The position numbers and the translations under genes are program-made. The notes under the pieces were generated by a model that saw only the letters and a program-made list of their open reading frames with translations, searched no databases and was not told the DNA's origin. Positions 45,678-54,449 of a stretch of 64,000 nt of DNA are shown in pieces (positions within the stretch are counted from its first letter, which is position 1; the number at the start of each line of letters is the position of its first letter). The DNA lies in NCBI RefSeq assembly GCF_900110105.1, contig NZ_FOCL01000006.1, positions 186,001 to 250,000 on the forward strand, in the 5' to 3' direction. Source of the stretch: Mucilaginibacter gossypiicola (GTDB lineage Bacteria > Bacteroidota > Bacteroidia > Sphingobacteriales > Sphingobacteriaceae).

Positions 45678-46773
45678 AAAACTTTTTGATGGTTTTACAT
45701 ACGTATTCAATTTCCTCGTCGCTCATTCCGGGGTTCAGCGGTAAGCTCAGGCAGGTTTCTGCAAGCTCTTCCGCTATCGGGAAATCGCCTTTTTGATAAC
45801 CGAGGTGGCTATATGCTTTTTGTAGATGGGCTGGAACAGGGTAGTGGATCCCGGTACCTATCCCGTGGTTATTTAAATGTTTTTCCAATGCATCGCGTTT
45901 GCTGCTGCGGACAACGTATAAATGGTACACGTGCATTGCTCCCGATGCGATGGCTGGCAATATAAGCTCGCTGATACCGTCAAGCTGCTCATCATAAGCT
46001 TCGGCTATTTTTCTTCTCTCATCGATCCATCCATTCAGATATTTCAACTTTACCGAAAGAAAAGCGGCCTGTAACTCATCAAGCCTTGAGTTTAGGCCGA
46101 TAACCTCGTTATAGTATTTTTTTTCCGAACCATAATTGCGCAGCAGGTTTACTTTGTGAGCCAAGTTAGCATCGCTGGTGGTTAATGCCCCTGCATCGCC
46201 ATAGGCACCCAGGTTTTTTGTTGGATAAAAGCTGGTGGCATTGATGTGGCCAAAACTGCCGGTGAGTTGTTCGTTATAAGCGCAGCCCTGTGCCTGGGCA
46301 TTATCTTCAATAACAAAAAGATTGTGTTTGCCTGCAATTTGCATAATGGCATCCATTTGGCAAGCCTGCCCATACAAATGCACCGGCATTATCGCCTTTG
46401 TTTTAGGGGTGATAGCCGCTTCGATCAAATGCGGATCTAAATTATAAGTAAGCCTATCCGGTTCAACCGGTACTATGGTTGCCTTTACCTGCGATATGGC
46501 CAGCCAGGTAGCTATAAATGTATTTGAGGGTACAATAACTTCATCACCTTCGCCTATATCAAGTGCCTTCAGGGCTAAATGCAATGCGTCAAGGCCATTG
46601 CCTACGCCAATGCAATGTTGAACCTTATTATAGGTAGCATAAGCTTTTTCAAAATCGCTGACTTCCTTGCCAAGTATGTACCATTTATTCTGAAAAACGC
46701 GCTCAAATGCCGCACGGATTTCTTCCTCAACTAAGTTATTCTGGCCGGTAAAAGATAAAAAGGGGATGTTCAT
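45670..46773 (-). CDS. DegT/DnrJ/EryC1 family sugar aminotransferase (QdtB/FdtB-like)
   Basis: PLP enzyme that puts an amino group on a 3- or 4-keto nucleotide sugar. The lysine that binds PLP is K186 in [41 protein letters not shown] and EDNAQAQG are family landmarks, and the last two are typical of the QdtB/FdtB branch that makes dTDP-3-amino-3,6-dideoxyhexoses. The two ketoisomerase-like cupin genes in the same operon support that pathway. No rmlA or rmlB gene is in the window, so the dTDP-4-keto-6-deoxyglucose must come from elsewhere. Confidence 0.9.
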   Translation of the reverse strand: MNIPFLSFTGQNNLVEEEIRAAFERVFQNKWYILGKEVSDFEKAYATYNKVQHCIGVGNGLDALHLALKALDIGEGDEVIVPSNTFIATWLAISQVKATIVPVEPDRLTYNLDPHLIEAAITPKTKAIMPVHLYGQACQMDAIMQIAGKHNLFVIEDNAQAQGCAYNEQLTGSFGHINATSFYPTKNLGAYGDAGALTTSDANLAHKVNLLRNYGSEKKYYNEVIGLNSRLDELQAAFLSVKLKYLNGWIDERRKIAEAYDEQLDGISELILPAIASGAMHVYHLYVVRSSKRDALEKHLNNHGIGTGIHYPVPAHLQKAYSHLGYQKGDFPIAEELAETCLSLPLNPGMSDEEIEYVCKTIKKFYA

Positions 46774-46817
46774 TGATTCAGCTTTCAGCTTTAGGCATTT
46801 TGCTTTGAGCTTTTATT

Positions 46818-47822
46818 CTATATAAATGTTATGACCGTACCGGCCCATGAGTAACCAACGCCAAAACCGGCCAGCAGCCATTTTGCCTGTGGTTGCACAG
46901 GTTTTTCTTTCATGGCCTCGTATAATGCAATAGGTACTGATGATGATACGGTATTACCTACATTGGCCATGTAGATATAAAAGTTTTCGGGGGCGATGTC
47001 CATCTTTTTACGCAGGTGTTCCAGCATGTATTGGTTGGCCTGATGCAGGATAAATTGCCCGATATCGGCCTTGCTCACCCCGTTTTTTTTAAGGGTATCG
47101 GTTATTAATGCAGGAATTTCTTTTGAGGTAAAAGCAAATATTTCGGGTCCATCCATGTGTAAGTTGCCCGGCGATTGCTCGTTGCCGTAGCCGTCTTGTA
47201 CGGTATCAGCGCTTTTTTCGGGATAACGGATAGCACCCTGCTTTACCATCAGGTTCCCGGCACCTTTGCCATCGGTACCCAGTTCAAAGTTACCTATGGC
47301 TGCAAAGCCTTCGGTACTAACAAGAGTAGCTGCCGCAGCATCGCCAAAGATGGTGAGGTTGCCTTTATCTTTAGGGTGTATAAATTTTGAATATGTTTCG
47401 GATGTAAGCAGCAGGATATTGGTGGCTATGCCGGCCGCAATCAAGCCTTTGGCTAATGCAAGTCCGTAAACGTAGCCAGAACAGCCCAGATTAAAATCAA
47501 GTGCGCCAGCTTTAACCGGGATACCGAGTTTATCCTGGATAATACAGGCCGTTGTAGGCAAAAAATAATCCGGACTTTGGGTACAGTACAATATAAAATT
47601 AATTTCTGCCGGATTAACGTTATGCTCTTCAAAAAGCTGCTGAGCGGCTGCTATCGCCATATCTGACGCAAATTGATCACCGGCGGCTATATGGCGGGTA
47701 TCGATACCTATTTTGTTAGCTATTTTTTCAACCCCCCATTCTGGAAACAGGGCCGACAATTCAGCATTGGTTAGCTTATTCTCCGGCAAATAGTACGAAA
47801 CAGCTTTGATAAAGGCCTGCAT
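46818..47822 (-). CDS. 3-oxoacyl-ACP synthase III (KAS III family), copy 1
   Basis: Condensing enzyme of the FabH family, joining an acyl starter with malonyl-ACP. The catalytic triad is complete: C114 in NLGCSGYVYG, H260 in LHQANQYM and N290 in NVGNTVSSS. At 334 residues the length is normal. It lies in a cassette with a carrier protein, a ketoreductase and a second KAS III gene, directly after the ketoreductase (stop and start adjacent). The setting implies a dedicated short acyl chain for sugar modification in place of bulk fatty acid synthesis. Starter preference is unknown. Confidence 0.9.
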   Translation of the reverse strand: MQAFIKAVSYYLPENKLTNAELSALFPEWGVEKIANKIGIDTRHIAAGDQFASDMAIAAAQQLFEEHNVNPAEINFILYCTQSPDYFLPTTACIIQDKLGIPVKAGALDFNLGCSGYVYGLALAKGLIAAGIATNILLLTSETYSKFIHPKDKGNLTIFGDAAAATLVSTEGFAAIGNFELGTDGKGAGNLMVKQGAIRYPEKSADTVQDGYGNEQSPGNLHMDGPEIFAFTSKEIPALITDTLKKNGVSKADIGQFILHQANQYMLEHLRKKMDIAPENFYIYMANVGNTVSSSVPIALYEAMKEKPVQPQAKWLLAGFGVGYSWAGTVITFI

Positions 47823-48563
47823 CTATCGTATTATAAAACCGCCGTCAACTACCAAAGTACTCCCGGTTACCCATTTGCTGGCATCAGATAATAAGTAAAC
47901 CGCCGCATTGGCAACGTCAGTAGGTTCGCCATACCCCAAAGGATATTTTTCTTCATCTTTTTTCATCTGCTCCTCGGTAAAGGTGGGGTCATTAATGAGC
48001 TCGGTCCTTATCATTCCCGGCGAAATATTGTTAACCCTGATTTTTTGCATGGAGAGTTCTATGGCCAATACCTTTTGAAGAGCATTTATCGCCCCTTTTG
48101 AAGCACTGTACATAGAGTTACCTGGTGAGCCAATATAGTTGCCGGCGATGGAGGATATAAATATTACCGACCCTTTTTTATTTAACTTTTTAGTTTTTAA
48201 TAGCTTATTAACTAAAAAGGCTGGCGAGAAAAAGTTTGTTTGGAAAATGGCATCCATATCGTTCCTGTTTACAAACTTAAATGGTAATGCCTTTATAATG
48301 CCTGCAGACAGTACTATGCCATCTAAATTTGGCATTAACTGAGTCAGGTTCTCCAGTTCTTCTTCTATCGCCAAATCGGCAATATATTTACCACCGGGTA
48401 CTTCAAGCAGATCAAAAGTTTCTGATAGCCTTTGTTCATTCCTACCTGTGATATAGGTTTCTGCACCCATTCCTGAAGCGCTTATAGCAATTTGCCTTCC
48501 TATACCAGATGAGGCACCTGTAACTAAGATTTTTTTACCTTTTAAAGAGAACGGATTATCCAT
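47823..48563 (-). CDS. Short-chain dehydrogenase, 3-oxoacyl-ACP reductase type
   Basis: FabG-like reductase of 246 residues. TGASSGIG (16-23) binds NADP(H), the catalytic residues are S137/S138, Y152 and K156 (MYSASKGA), and ISPGMIRTELI is the usual post-catalytic motif. In the cassette it would reduce the 3-oxoacyl-ACP made by the KAS III enzymes to 3-hydroxyacyl-ACP. It shares eight bases (ATGGATAA) with the stop of KAS III copy 2 upstream. No dehydratase or enoyl reductase gene is near, so the chain likely keeps its hydroxyl. Confidence 0.88.
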   Translation of the reverse strand: MDNPFSLKGKKILVTGASSGIGRQIAISASGMGAETYITGRNEQRLSETFDLLEVPGGKYIADLAIEEELENLTQLMPNLDGIVLSAGIIKALPFKFVNRNDMDAIFQTNFFSPAFLVNKLLKTKKLNKKGSVIFISSIAGNYIGSPGNSMYSASKGAINALQKVLAIELSMQKIRVNNISPGMIRTELINDPTFTEEQMKKDEEKYPLGYGEPTDVANAAVYLLSDASKWVTGSTLVVDGGFIIR

Positions 48564-49614
48564 AATATATTAAATCGGGGATTACCAGGTTAGTAGTAGT
48601 GCACTGCATTGTTGCCCATGATAAGCCCACTCCAAAGCCGCAGGCTATTATGCTGGCTTGCCCATTTTTTAACTCACCGGCACTTTCGGTAACCATGGTT
48701 AGGGGGATACTGGCACTACTGGTATTGCCAAAGTTTTTTAACGAATAGGGTACTTTATTTTCGGGCAGTTGTAATTTTTTCCTGATACGTTCATTCATCA
48801 TCAGGTTAGCCTGGTGAAAATAGAAATGATCAACAGAATCTTTATCTATCGCGAATTTGTTTAACAGCTGATTTACAGTTTCCGGAGCTTTTGAAATACC
48901 AAAAGAAAATACGTCCATACCATCTAACCACAACTCGATATTGTTACGGCTAATGCCCTGGTCAATCACGTGTTCCTGTAATGATGATTCAGAAAAGCGG
49001 TTACGGTGCCCTCCGTCGGGTATCATAATTGCTTTATAACCGCTTCCATCACTTGAAAGATGAAACTTCATTCCTTCATCGCCTTCGCAATATTCCAGCG
49101 CAGTTACGGTACCGGCGTCACCAAACAAAGGGTATGTACTTTTATCCTGTTTTGAGCAGGATACCGAGGATACATCGCCAACGCAAAGCAGGGCTTTCTT
49201 TATCATACCGCTTTGCATATAACTGGCCAACGTGCTTAATCCATAAATATAGCCGGAGCAGCCCAGGGAGATATCAATTGTAAAACAATTTTGCGATAGG
49301 CCTAACCTGTGCTGTAATGATGGCGAGGTTGCGGGTACAAGATAATCGGGCGATTGGGTTACCATGATCAGCCCTTCAATTTCATCTTTGTTCCAGTTTA
49401 ACTCTTCCAGCAGTTTTTCGGCTGCTGCAAAACACATATCAGATGTACAGATGCCCGGTGTTGCCACATGCCGGCGTTCAACGCCGGTGGTTTTAATTAA
49501 TTTGTCGATATCCATACTCGGGACATCGGCAATTTCCAGGTTTTCTTCAACGTACGCGGGGACGCACGCTGATATGCCTTTTATGGCAACATTTTTTATG
49601 CTTAAAAATGCCAT
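48556..49614 (-). CDS. 3-oxoacyl-ACP synthase III (KAS III family), copy 2
   Basis: A 352-residue FabH-family condensing enzyme with a complete triad: C119 in SLGCSGYIYG, H267 in FHQANLMM and N297 in FGNTSSAS. It differs from copy 1 over most of its length but keeps the same motif order, so the two are paralogues with distinct roles, possibly different starters or successive extensions. Its start follows the carrier-protein stop without a gap. The protein has an N-terminal extension of about ten residues relative to copy 1. Confidence 0.9.
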   Translation of the reverse strand: MAFLSIKNVAIKGISACVPAYVEENLEIADVPSMDIDKLIKTTGVERRHVATPGICTSDMCFAAAEKLLEELNWNKDEIEGLIMVTQSPDYLVPATSPSLQHRLGLSQNCFTIDISLGCSGYIYGLSTLASYMQSGMIKKALLCVGDVSSVSCSKQDKSTYPLFGDAGTVTALEYCEGDEGMKFHLSSDGSGYKAIMIPDGGHRNRFSESSLQEHVIDQGISRNNIELWLDGMDVFSFGISKAPETVNQLLNKFAIDKDSVDHFYFHQANLMMNERIRKKLQLPENKVPYSLKNFGNTSSASIPLTMVTESAGELKNGQASIIACGFGVGLSWATMQCTTTNLVIPDLIYYG

Positions 49615-49848
49615 TTAGTTTGATTTAGCCAATACGATATCGTAGATCTGTTGTATTGTTTTAGAGTTTCTGATATCATCGCCGGTTAACCTCACTGCAT
49701 AGCTATCATCAACCATTGCAATAACTGAAAGGGCTGTCATCGAGCTCCATTCGTCATTCTCTTTAAATAAAGTTTCGGGGGTAAAAGCACTCGTATCTAA
49801 ATCGTCAAACTGATCAGCAAATTCACTTACAAATTTTTCAATATTCAT
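49615..49848 (-). CDS. Acyl carrier protein
   Basis: A 77-residue acidic four-helix carrier protein that would hold the growing acyl chain on phosphopantetheine. The attachment serine is S36 in NDEWSSMTALSVIAM; the usual Asp-Ser-Leu is replaced by Ser-Ser-Met, which is a distinct form. The second helix after it (MVDDSYAVRLTGDDI) fits the family recognition helix. It sits between the GNAT gene and KAS III copy 2 and is dedicated to this cassette. It is not the housekeeping AcpP, which usually has DSLD. Confidence 0.88.
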   Translation of the reverse strand: MNIEKFVSEFADQFDDLDTSAFTPETLFKENDEWSSMTALSVIAMVDDSYAVRLTGDDIRNSKTIQQIYDIVLAKSN

Positions 49849-49863
49849 AGCTTGTGTGTTAGG

Positions 49864-50385
49864 TTATATTATACTTGTTAAAAATTCATTTTTTCGTTTA
49901 GCGCCATCTTCATCTATTGTAAAATAATAGTTGAGCTCATCTTCGCCGGTTACCCGTGCAAACATTTTATGAAACCGCAGGGCTTTTTTGTTGTCTTTCC
50001 TTACATCAAACACGCACCTTTTATTTTTCAATTCGGTGGCTGCAAATTCTGAAAGAAACAGATCTGATTTGATGCTGATAAACTCGTCGCATCCGGGTTT
50101 TACGATCCAGCTGCCGTTGGTGTATGTATCATCTTTAATATCATACACCCTTACAACGCCAACGGGCTCATTATCCTCATTGGCAAATAAAAAGTAAAAT
50201 TCCTCCCGTTTTTCTTCCCGCTTTTTGTATTCCCTTATCCAATCAATTTGTTTTTGCAAATCATTGTCGGTAGGTGACAGGTACCGGGCGTGGACTTTGT
50301 CGGTTCGCAGGCTTAAAATAAATTCGGCATCGCCTTCCTCAACCAATCTAAATATTAAGCCAAATTTATGAAACGGGAACTGCAT
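49864..50385 (-). CDS. GNAT family acyltransferase
   Basis: N-acyltransferase of the GNAT superfamily, 173 residues. FRLVEEGDAEFILSLRTD is the N-terminal strand and helix, PVGVVRVYDI the central strand, and CVFDVRKDNKKALRFHKMF the C-terminal signature where acyl donor and product are held. It most probably transfers the acyl group from the neighbouring carrier protein onto the 3-amino group of the sugar made by the aminotransferase. Homologues in this position can use acetyl-CoA instead; the cassette favours acyl-ACP. It follows the ketoisomerase gene with adjacent stop and start. Confidence 0.85.
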   Translation of the reverse strand: MQFPFHKFGLIFRLVEEGDAEFILSLRTDKVHARYLSPTDNDLQKQIDWIREYKKREEKREEFYFLFANEDNEPVGVVRVYDIKDDTYTNGSWIVKPGCDEFISIKSDLFLSEFAATELKNKRCVFDVRKDNKKALRFHKMFARVTGEDELNYYFTIDEDGAKRKNEFLTSII

Positions 50386-50808
50386 TTATAATGATTTGTA
50401 TTCTTTGAATTGATTGTATTCTCTTAAATAGTCTTCTTCTGTGTACAACATGGAAGCCAGTACAAGACAAATGGCCCCCGACGAAAAATTTGAAATATCG
50501 CGCCAAATACCGGGCTTAATATGCAGCCCCATGTACGGACGGTTTAGCTGTACTGTTTTTTTATTAATTCCATCGTCAATGGTGATGTCAAAACTGCCGC
50601 TGGCCGCAACTATAAATTGCTCCAGTTGCATATGCCCATGCGCCGCACGTGATTCGCCCCCTGGTATATCATATAAATAATATACCCGTTTAACAGCAAA
50701 CGGAATATGGATATTGTTTTCGACAGGAGTAATATTACCCGCACGGTTATGGATGCGGCGCAGATGAATGATACTGCAATCAAAAACGGTCGACGATTTA
50801 CCTTCCAT
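50386..50808 (-). CDS. dTDP-4-keto-6-deoxyglucose 3,4-ketoisomerase-like cupin (WxcM/FdtA/QdtA), canonical
   Basis: A 140-residue cupin of the FdtA/QdtA sugar 3,4-ketoisomerase family, which shifts the keto group of dTDP-4-keto-6-deoxyhexose from C4 to C3 ahead of the aminotransferase. The catalytic histidine pair is intact as H57 and H59 in SRAAHGHMQ. YDIPGGES, AASGSFDITIDDG and LHIKPGIWRDI are the other family landmarks, and the tail LREYNQF is typical. It overlaps the second, variant copy by 11 bases. Whether it makes the gluco or galacto product cannot be read here. Confidence 0.88.
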   Translation of the reverse strand: MEGKSSTVFDCSIIHLRRIHNRAGNITPVENNIHIPFAVKRVYYLYDIPGGESRAAHGHMQLEQFIVAASGSFDITIDDGINKKTVQLNRPYMGLHIKPGIWRDISNFSSGAICLVLASMLYTEEDYLREYNQFKEYKSL

Positions 50809-51202
50809 ACTTGCTGCTTATAAATTGATCAAAGTCCCTGATGTATTCTTTTTCATCATATTTATCATCGGCCAGGATCAGCGCAAGTGAATTGGTAGAG
50901 AAGTTCTCAATTTCGCGCCACATCATTTTGGGTACATATAGCCCGTAGTATGAACGGTTAAGACTAAACCGCATTTCCTTTTCGCCGTCGTGCAGTATCA
51001 CATCAAAGCTGCCGCTTATGGCTACAATGAATTCCTGAAGGTTTAAATATGCATGACCACCGCGCCGTTCGCCGCCGGGCACGTCATAAATCCAGTAAGT
51101 GCGCTCAATTTTAAACGGAATATGATTGTTTTCTTCGATGAAGGAAAGGTTCCCACGGTCGTCTAAAAATTTGGGCAATTGTATGATGTGCGGGCCTTCC
51201 AT
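50798..51202 (-). CDS. Sugar 3,4-ketoisomerase-like cupin, variant copy
   Basis: A 134-residue paralogue of the 50386-50808 protein with the same layout (DRGNLSFIEENNHIPF, YDVPGGERRG, AISGSFDVILHDG, LYVPKMMWREI). The second catalytic histidine is replaced: H50-A-Y52 stands where the canonical copy has H57-G-H59. It may therefore be inactive, act as a partner subunit, or catalyse another isomerisation. It lies just downstream of wzt and upstream of the canonical copy, with an 11-base overlap. The family assignment is firm; function is not. Confidence 0.82.
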   Translation of the reverse strand: MEGPHIIQLPKFLDDRGNLSFIEENNHIPFKIERTYWIYDVPGGERRGGHAYLNLQEFIVAISGSFDVILHDGEKEMRFSLNRSYYGLYVPKMMWREIENFSTNSLALILADDKYDEKEYIRDFDQFISSKYGR

Positions 51203-51208
51203 ATATAA

Positions 51209-52474
51209 TTATGACTGGTAACTAACAGTAAAATCGAGGTTAGGATGAATTACACCCGGAGCTAAAGAGCTGTTACTACCCTTGCTCTCATTTTCCACTT
51301 CAAAACCGATAAAATCATCGGCTCCAAATAACAGGTAACGCTGGTTTTCGCCAAAGATAAGCTTGAACGAATAATTGCCGGCGTTTAACAGGTTAGGCGG
51401 AATAGTACACTTAATAGTATAAAACCCGGTTTTTGAATTGTTGTTTGTTGAGATAAGCACACCATTATGAAATACAGGGATTTCATCGCTGTTTCTTAAC
51501 TCAAATGTAGCGTCGAGATTAATGCCTGCCTTTTGATTAAAAAACACCATCTCAAAGCAAACACCTGTCGACATGGAAATACTTTCGCCTGTAAGTGGCT
51601 GGATAATAAACTTAAGCACCCTGATGTTTTCGTTACCGGGGGCGGAGCTTAAATCATCATGATGTTCAAAAGTTGAGCGGGTATTATTATTGGTTTGATA
51701 AAAGCTAACGGCTTCAAGCTGTTTGTTTTCATATATCAGCTGTCCGTTTGCAAGTACGATGCCGCGTGTACACAATGTTTTAACAGCAGCCATATTGTGG
51801 CTTACAAATAACACCGTACGCCCTTCGTTCCTGCTTACCTGCCCCATTTTACCGAGGCATTTTTTCTGAAACTCGGCATCGCCAACGGCCAAAACCTCAT
51901 CTACTATCAGTATTTCGCTTTCAAGGTGGGCGGCCACTGCAAAGGCCAGGCGCACATACATTCCTGACGAGTATCGTTTAACAGGTGTATCAATATATCT
52001 TTCGACACCCGAAAAACTCACAATTTCATCAAATTTTCGTTTGATCTCGGCCTTACGCATCCCGAGGATAGCGCCGTTGAGGTAAATGTTTTCCCGGCCG
52101 CTTAACTCAGGATGAAAACCAGTGCCTACTTCAAGTAAGCTGGCTATCCTGCCCCGTAGTTTTACTGAACCCGTAGTAGGGGAGGTAACGCGACTTAATA
52201 CTTTGAGCAATGTACTTTTACCCGCGCCATTGCGGCCTATAATACCAACGGCATCGCCTTGCTCAACTTCAAAATTAATATCATTTAAGCTCCATACCAC
52301 ATCGCTTTCGCCTTTGGTGGTACGGTCATTTATTTCGCCTATTTTTAAAAAAGGATCTTCCTTACCACGCATGCGCGCCCAAAAACGTTCCAGGTCGCGC
52401 GAGATGGTGCCTGTGCCAAAATCGCCTAACTGGTAGGCTTTTGACAGGTTTTCAACTTTTATTGCTTTGCTCAT
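51209..52474 (-). CDS. wzt: Polysaccharide ABC transporter ATP-binding protein with C-terminal glycan-binding domain
   Basis: ATPase of an ABC-2 exporter that moves lipid-linked polysaccharide across the inner membrane. Walker A is GRNGAGKST (80-88), the signature is YSSGMYVRLA (168-177), Walker B ILIVDEVLAVGD (188-199), and the H-loop is SHNMAA. After about residue 265 a beta-rich domain follows (to 421), like the Wzt carbohydrate-binding domain that reads the chain end in O-antigen export. That domain suggests recognition of a modified, perhaps acylated, non-reducing end. It follows wzm with adjacent stop and start. Confidence 0.92.
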   Translation of the reverse strand: MSKAIKVENLSKAYQLGDFGTGTISRDLERFWARMRGKEDPFLKIGEINDRTTKGESDVVWSLNDINFEVEQGDAVGIIGRNGAGKSTLLKVLSRVTSPTTGSVKLRGRIASLLEVGTGFHPELSGRENIYLNGAILGMRKAEIKRKFDEIVSFSGVERYIDTPVKRYSSGMYVRLAFAVAAHLESEILIVDEVLAVGDAEFQKKCLGKMGQVSRNEGRTVLFVSHNMAAVKTLCTRGIVLANGQLIYENKQLEAVSFYQTNNNTRSTFEHHDDLSSAPGNENIRVLKFIIQPLTGESISMSTGVCFEMVFFNQKAGINLDATFELRNSDEIPVFHNGVLISTNNNSKTGFYTIKCTIPPNLLNAGNYSFKLIFGENQRYLLFGADDFIGFEVENESKGSNSSLAPGVIHPNLDFTVSYQS

Positions 52475-53338
52475 TTATACGGTATCAACAAAAGTTTTTT
52501 CAACCTTATTAAATATCACTATCCCAACCAAGAGTATTAAAATAGTACTTATGATGCTGTAGGTAAGTAATTCCCAGCTAAAGCTGCCTTTGCCCAATAA
52601 GCCGTACCTAAACGTTTCAATTACTGCTGTAATAGGGTTAAACTTAATAAGCCAGCTGTATTTCGGGTATTTGGTTTGCGCTACCGATAGTGGGTATATT
52701 ACTGTTGTAGCATACATTAAAAGCGGTACACCAAAGGCTACTACAAAAGCTATATCCCGGTATTTGGTAGTAACTGCCGATATGATCATGCCCAGCCCCA
52801 GGCCCAAAGATGCAATCATGACAATAAGCAGTGGTAAAAGCAGGGCTGCTGCATTGGGCACAATATGTTCCCCCTTTAAAACAAATATAATGTACAGGAT
52901 AATGAAAAGCAGGAACTGAACCGCAAAACGGATCAGGTTTGATAGCACGATACTAAGCGGCATAATAAGCCTCGGAAAATATACCTTGCCCAATATTCCG
53001 GCATTGTCTTTAAAAACAGTTGAGGTTTTGTTGAGGCAATCAGCAAAATAGTTCCAGATGATAGTGCCGGCCAGATAAAAGAGGGGTTTGGGCAAGCCAT
53101 CAACCGGGATACCCGCAAGATTGCCAAATATCAGGGTGTAAAACAGGATAGTAATAACCGGCTGAACAAAAAACCATACCGGCCCTAAAATAGTCTGTTT
53201 ATAAAACGAAATGAAATCACGCCTAACCAGTAGCACAAGCAGATCGCGATAATGCCATATATCTTTAAACTTAAGGTCGAGCAGGCTGCTTTTGGCATTT
53301 ATTTCAATGTCCCACTTTTCCGGGTGCAAATCACTCAT
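52475..53338 (-). CDS. wzm: Polysaccharide ABC-2 transporter permease
   Basis: Membrane component of the exporter, 287 residues with six hydrophobic segments (about residues 55-75, 84-100, 125-150, 163-185, 200-215 and 257-280). LLVRRDFISFYKQTILGPVWFFVQP at the start is the usual Wzm/TagG opening helix. It forms the channel with Wzt. The start overlaps the GT4 stop upstream by eight bases (ATGAGTGA). The presence of this exporter is notable because the same locus has a Wzy-like protein. Confidence 0.93.
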   Translation of the reverse strand: MSDLHPEKWDIEINAKSSLLDLKFKDIWHYRDLLVLLVRRDFISFYKQTILGPVWFFVQPVITILFYTLIFGNLAGIPVDGLPKPLFYLAGTIIWNYFADCLNKTSTVFKDNAGILGKVYFPRLIMPLSIVLSNLIRFAVQFLLFIILYIIFVLKGEHIVPNAAALLLPLLIVMIASLGLGLGMIISAVTTKYRDIAFVVAFGVPLLMYATTVIYPLSVAQTKYPKYSWLIKFNPITAVIETFRYGLLGKGSFSWELLTYSIISTILILLVGIVIFNKVEKTFVDTV

Positions 53339-54449
53339 TTATTAACTGCTCAAGTTTGGTCATATAATCGTGTTCGTTAAAATGGCTTACGCATTTTTTC
53401 TGTAAATTTTTGCGGCTATCGGCAGTTATATGTTTTTGCATATGCCTGATGATGGCTTCATTAAGTTCATTGAGATTGTCAGGATCGATGGCTTCTCCCA
53501 GTTCCCCATTGCGTATGGCATCAATACTGCCATCTGCATTCCCGCAAATAACCGGTAAACCGCAGGCAAGGGCTTCGATAAATACAATGCCGAAACCTTC
53601 TTTTTTGCTTGGCAAAACAAACAGATCGGCAAGCAGGAAATGTTCTGTAAGTTCGGCTTCGTTAATAAAGCCTGTTAAAATTACGTTATCACTTACATTA
53701 TGCTCAGTAATCATTTTTTTTATGCGAATGTATTCCTGGCTGTCATATTTTCCCGAGAGCACGTATTTTATTTGCGGGAATTTTGATTTAAGGCTTTCCA
53801 GTACGCTAATTACGTGGTCGTATCCTTTGTATTGCTCTGTAGACGCCAGACGGGTTAACGAAAACAGAATAAAATCATCATCATTTAAGCCGTAACGCTT
53901 CAACAAATTTTGTGGTTTTGCAAAAGTGTTGGGCAAGCGCATAAATGGGTCGATAGCATTATTTAATACTATGCATTTACCGGCATTTAGGTTATGCCTG
54001 CTTATCATCTGTTGTTTGGTGTAATTGCTTACACAAATTACGTTGTCGCAACGTTTAAGCATTAAGCGTTGAAGAAACGAAAGTGGCCGCCAAACCTCGA
54101 TACCATGGGCTACAAGCCATAGCCGGCATTTAGGGTTAATAAACTTTATTATAAGACCAATAACGGCCAGGTTGATATGGCTTAATATAGCAACATCGGG
54201 GTTTGCGGTATTCCCTGCAGTTTTTAACACAAAATTTATCCTGTTTATACCAAATGCTTTAAAATTTGCAGCAGGCAAATACTGCTCCATCAGGTCATGT
54301 TGCTTATCATAAGCCGACCAAAGTTCAAAGTCCCATTTATTTATTTTGGAAGCACGATGTAAAGAATGCCCAAGTGTGCGGGTCATTTTTTGAATGCCTC
54401 CGGTAGTACTGAATGTTTGTAAGGTAAAAAGAATTACTTTTTTAGCCAT
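53331..54449 (-). CDS. Glycosyltransferase family 4
   Basis: Retaining GT-B enzyme of 372 residues from the ATG at 54449 (MAKKVILFTLQTFSTTGGIQK). The donor domain shows LFSLTRLASTEQYKGYDHVI, and the EX7E motif is EGFGIVFIE followed by ALACGLPVI. The start overlaps the asparagine synthase stop by eight bases (ATGGCTAA). Being next to the ABC exporter and the amidotransferase, it may add an early or chain-end sugar. The frame remains open to 54461, giving four extra residues. Confidence 0.9.
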   Translation of the reverse strand: MAKKVILFTLQTFSTTGGIQKMTRTLGHSLHRASKINKWDFELWSAYDKQHDLMEQYLPAANFKAFGINRINFVLKTAGNTANPDVAILSHINLAVIGLIIKFINPKCRLWLVAHGIEVWRPLSFLQRLMLKRCDNVICVSNYTKQQMISRHNLNAGKCIVLNNAIDPFMRLPNTFAKPQNLLKRYGLNDDDFILFSLTRLASTEQYKGYDHVISVLESLKSKFPQIKYVLSGKYDSQEYIRIKKMITEHNVSDNVILTGFINEAELTEHFLLADLFVLPSKKEGFGIVFIEALACGLPVICGNADGSIDAIRNGELGEAIDPDNLNELNEAIIRHMQKHITADSRKNLQKKCVSHFNEHDYMTKLEQLINE

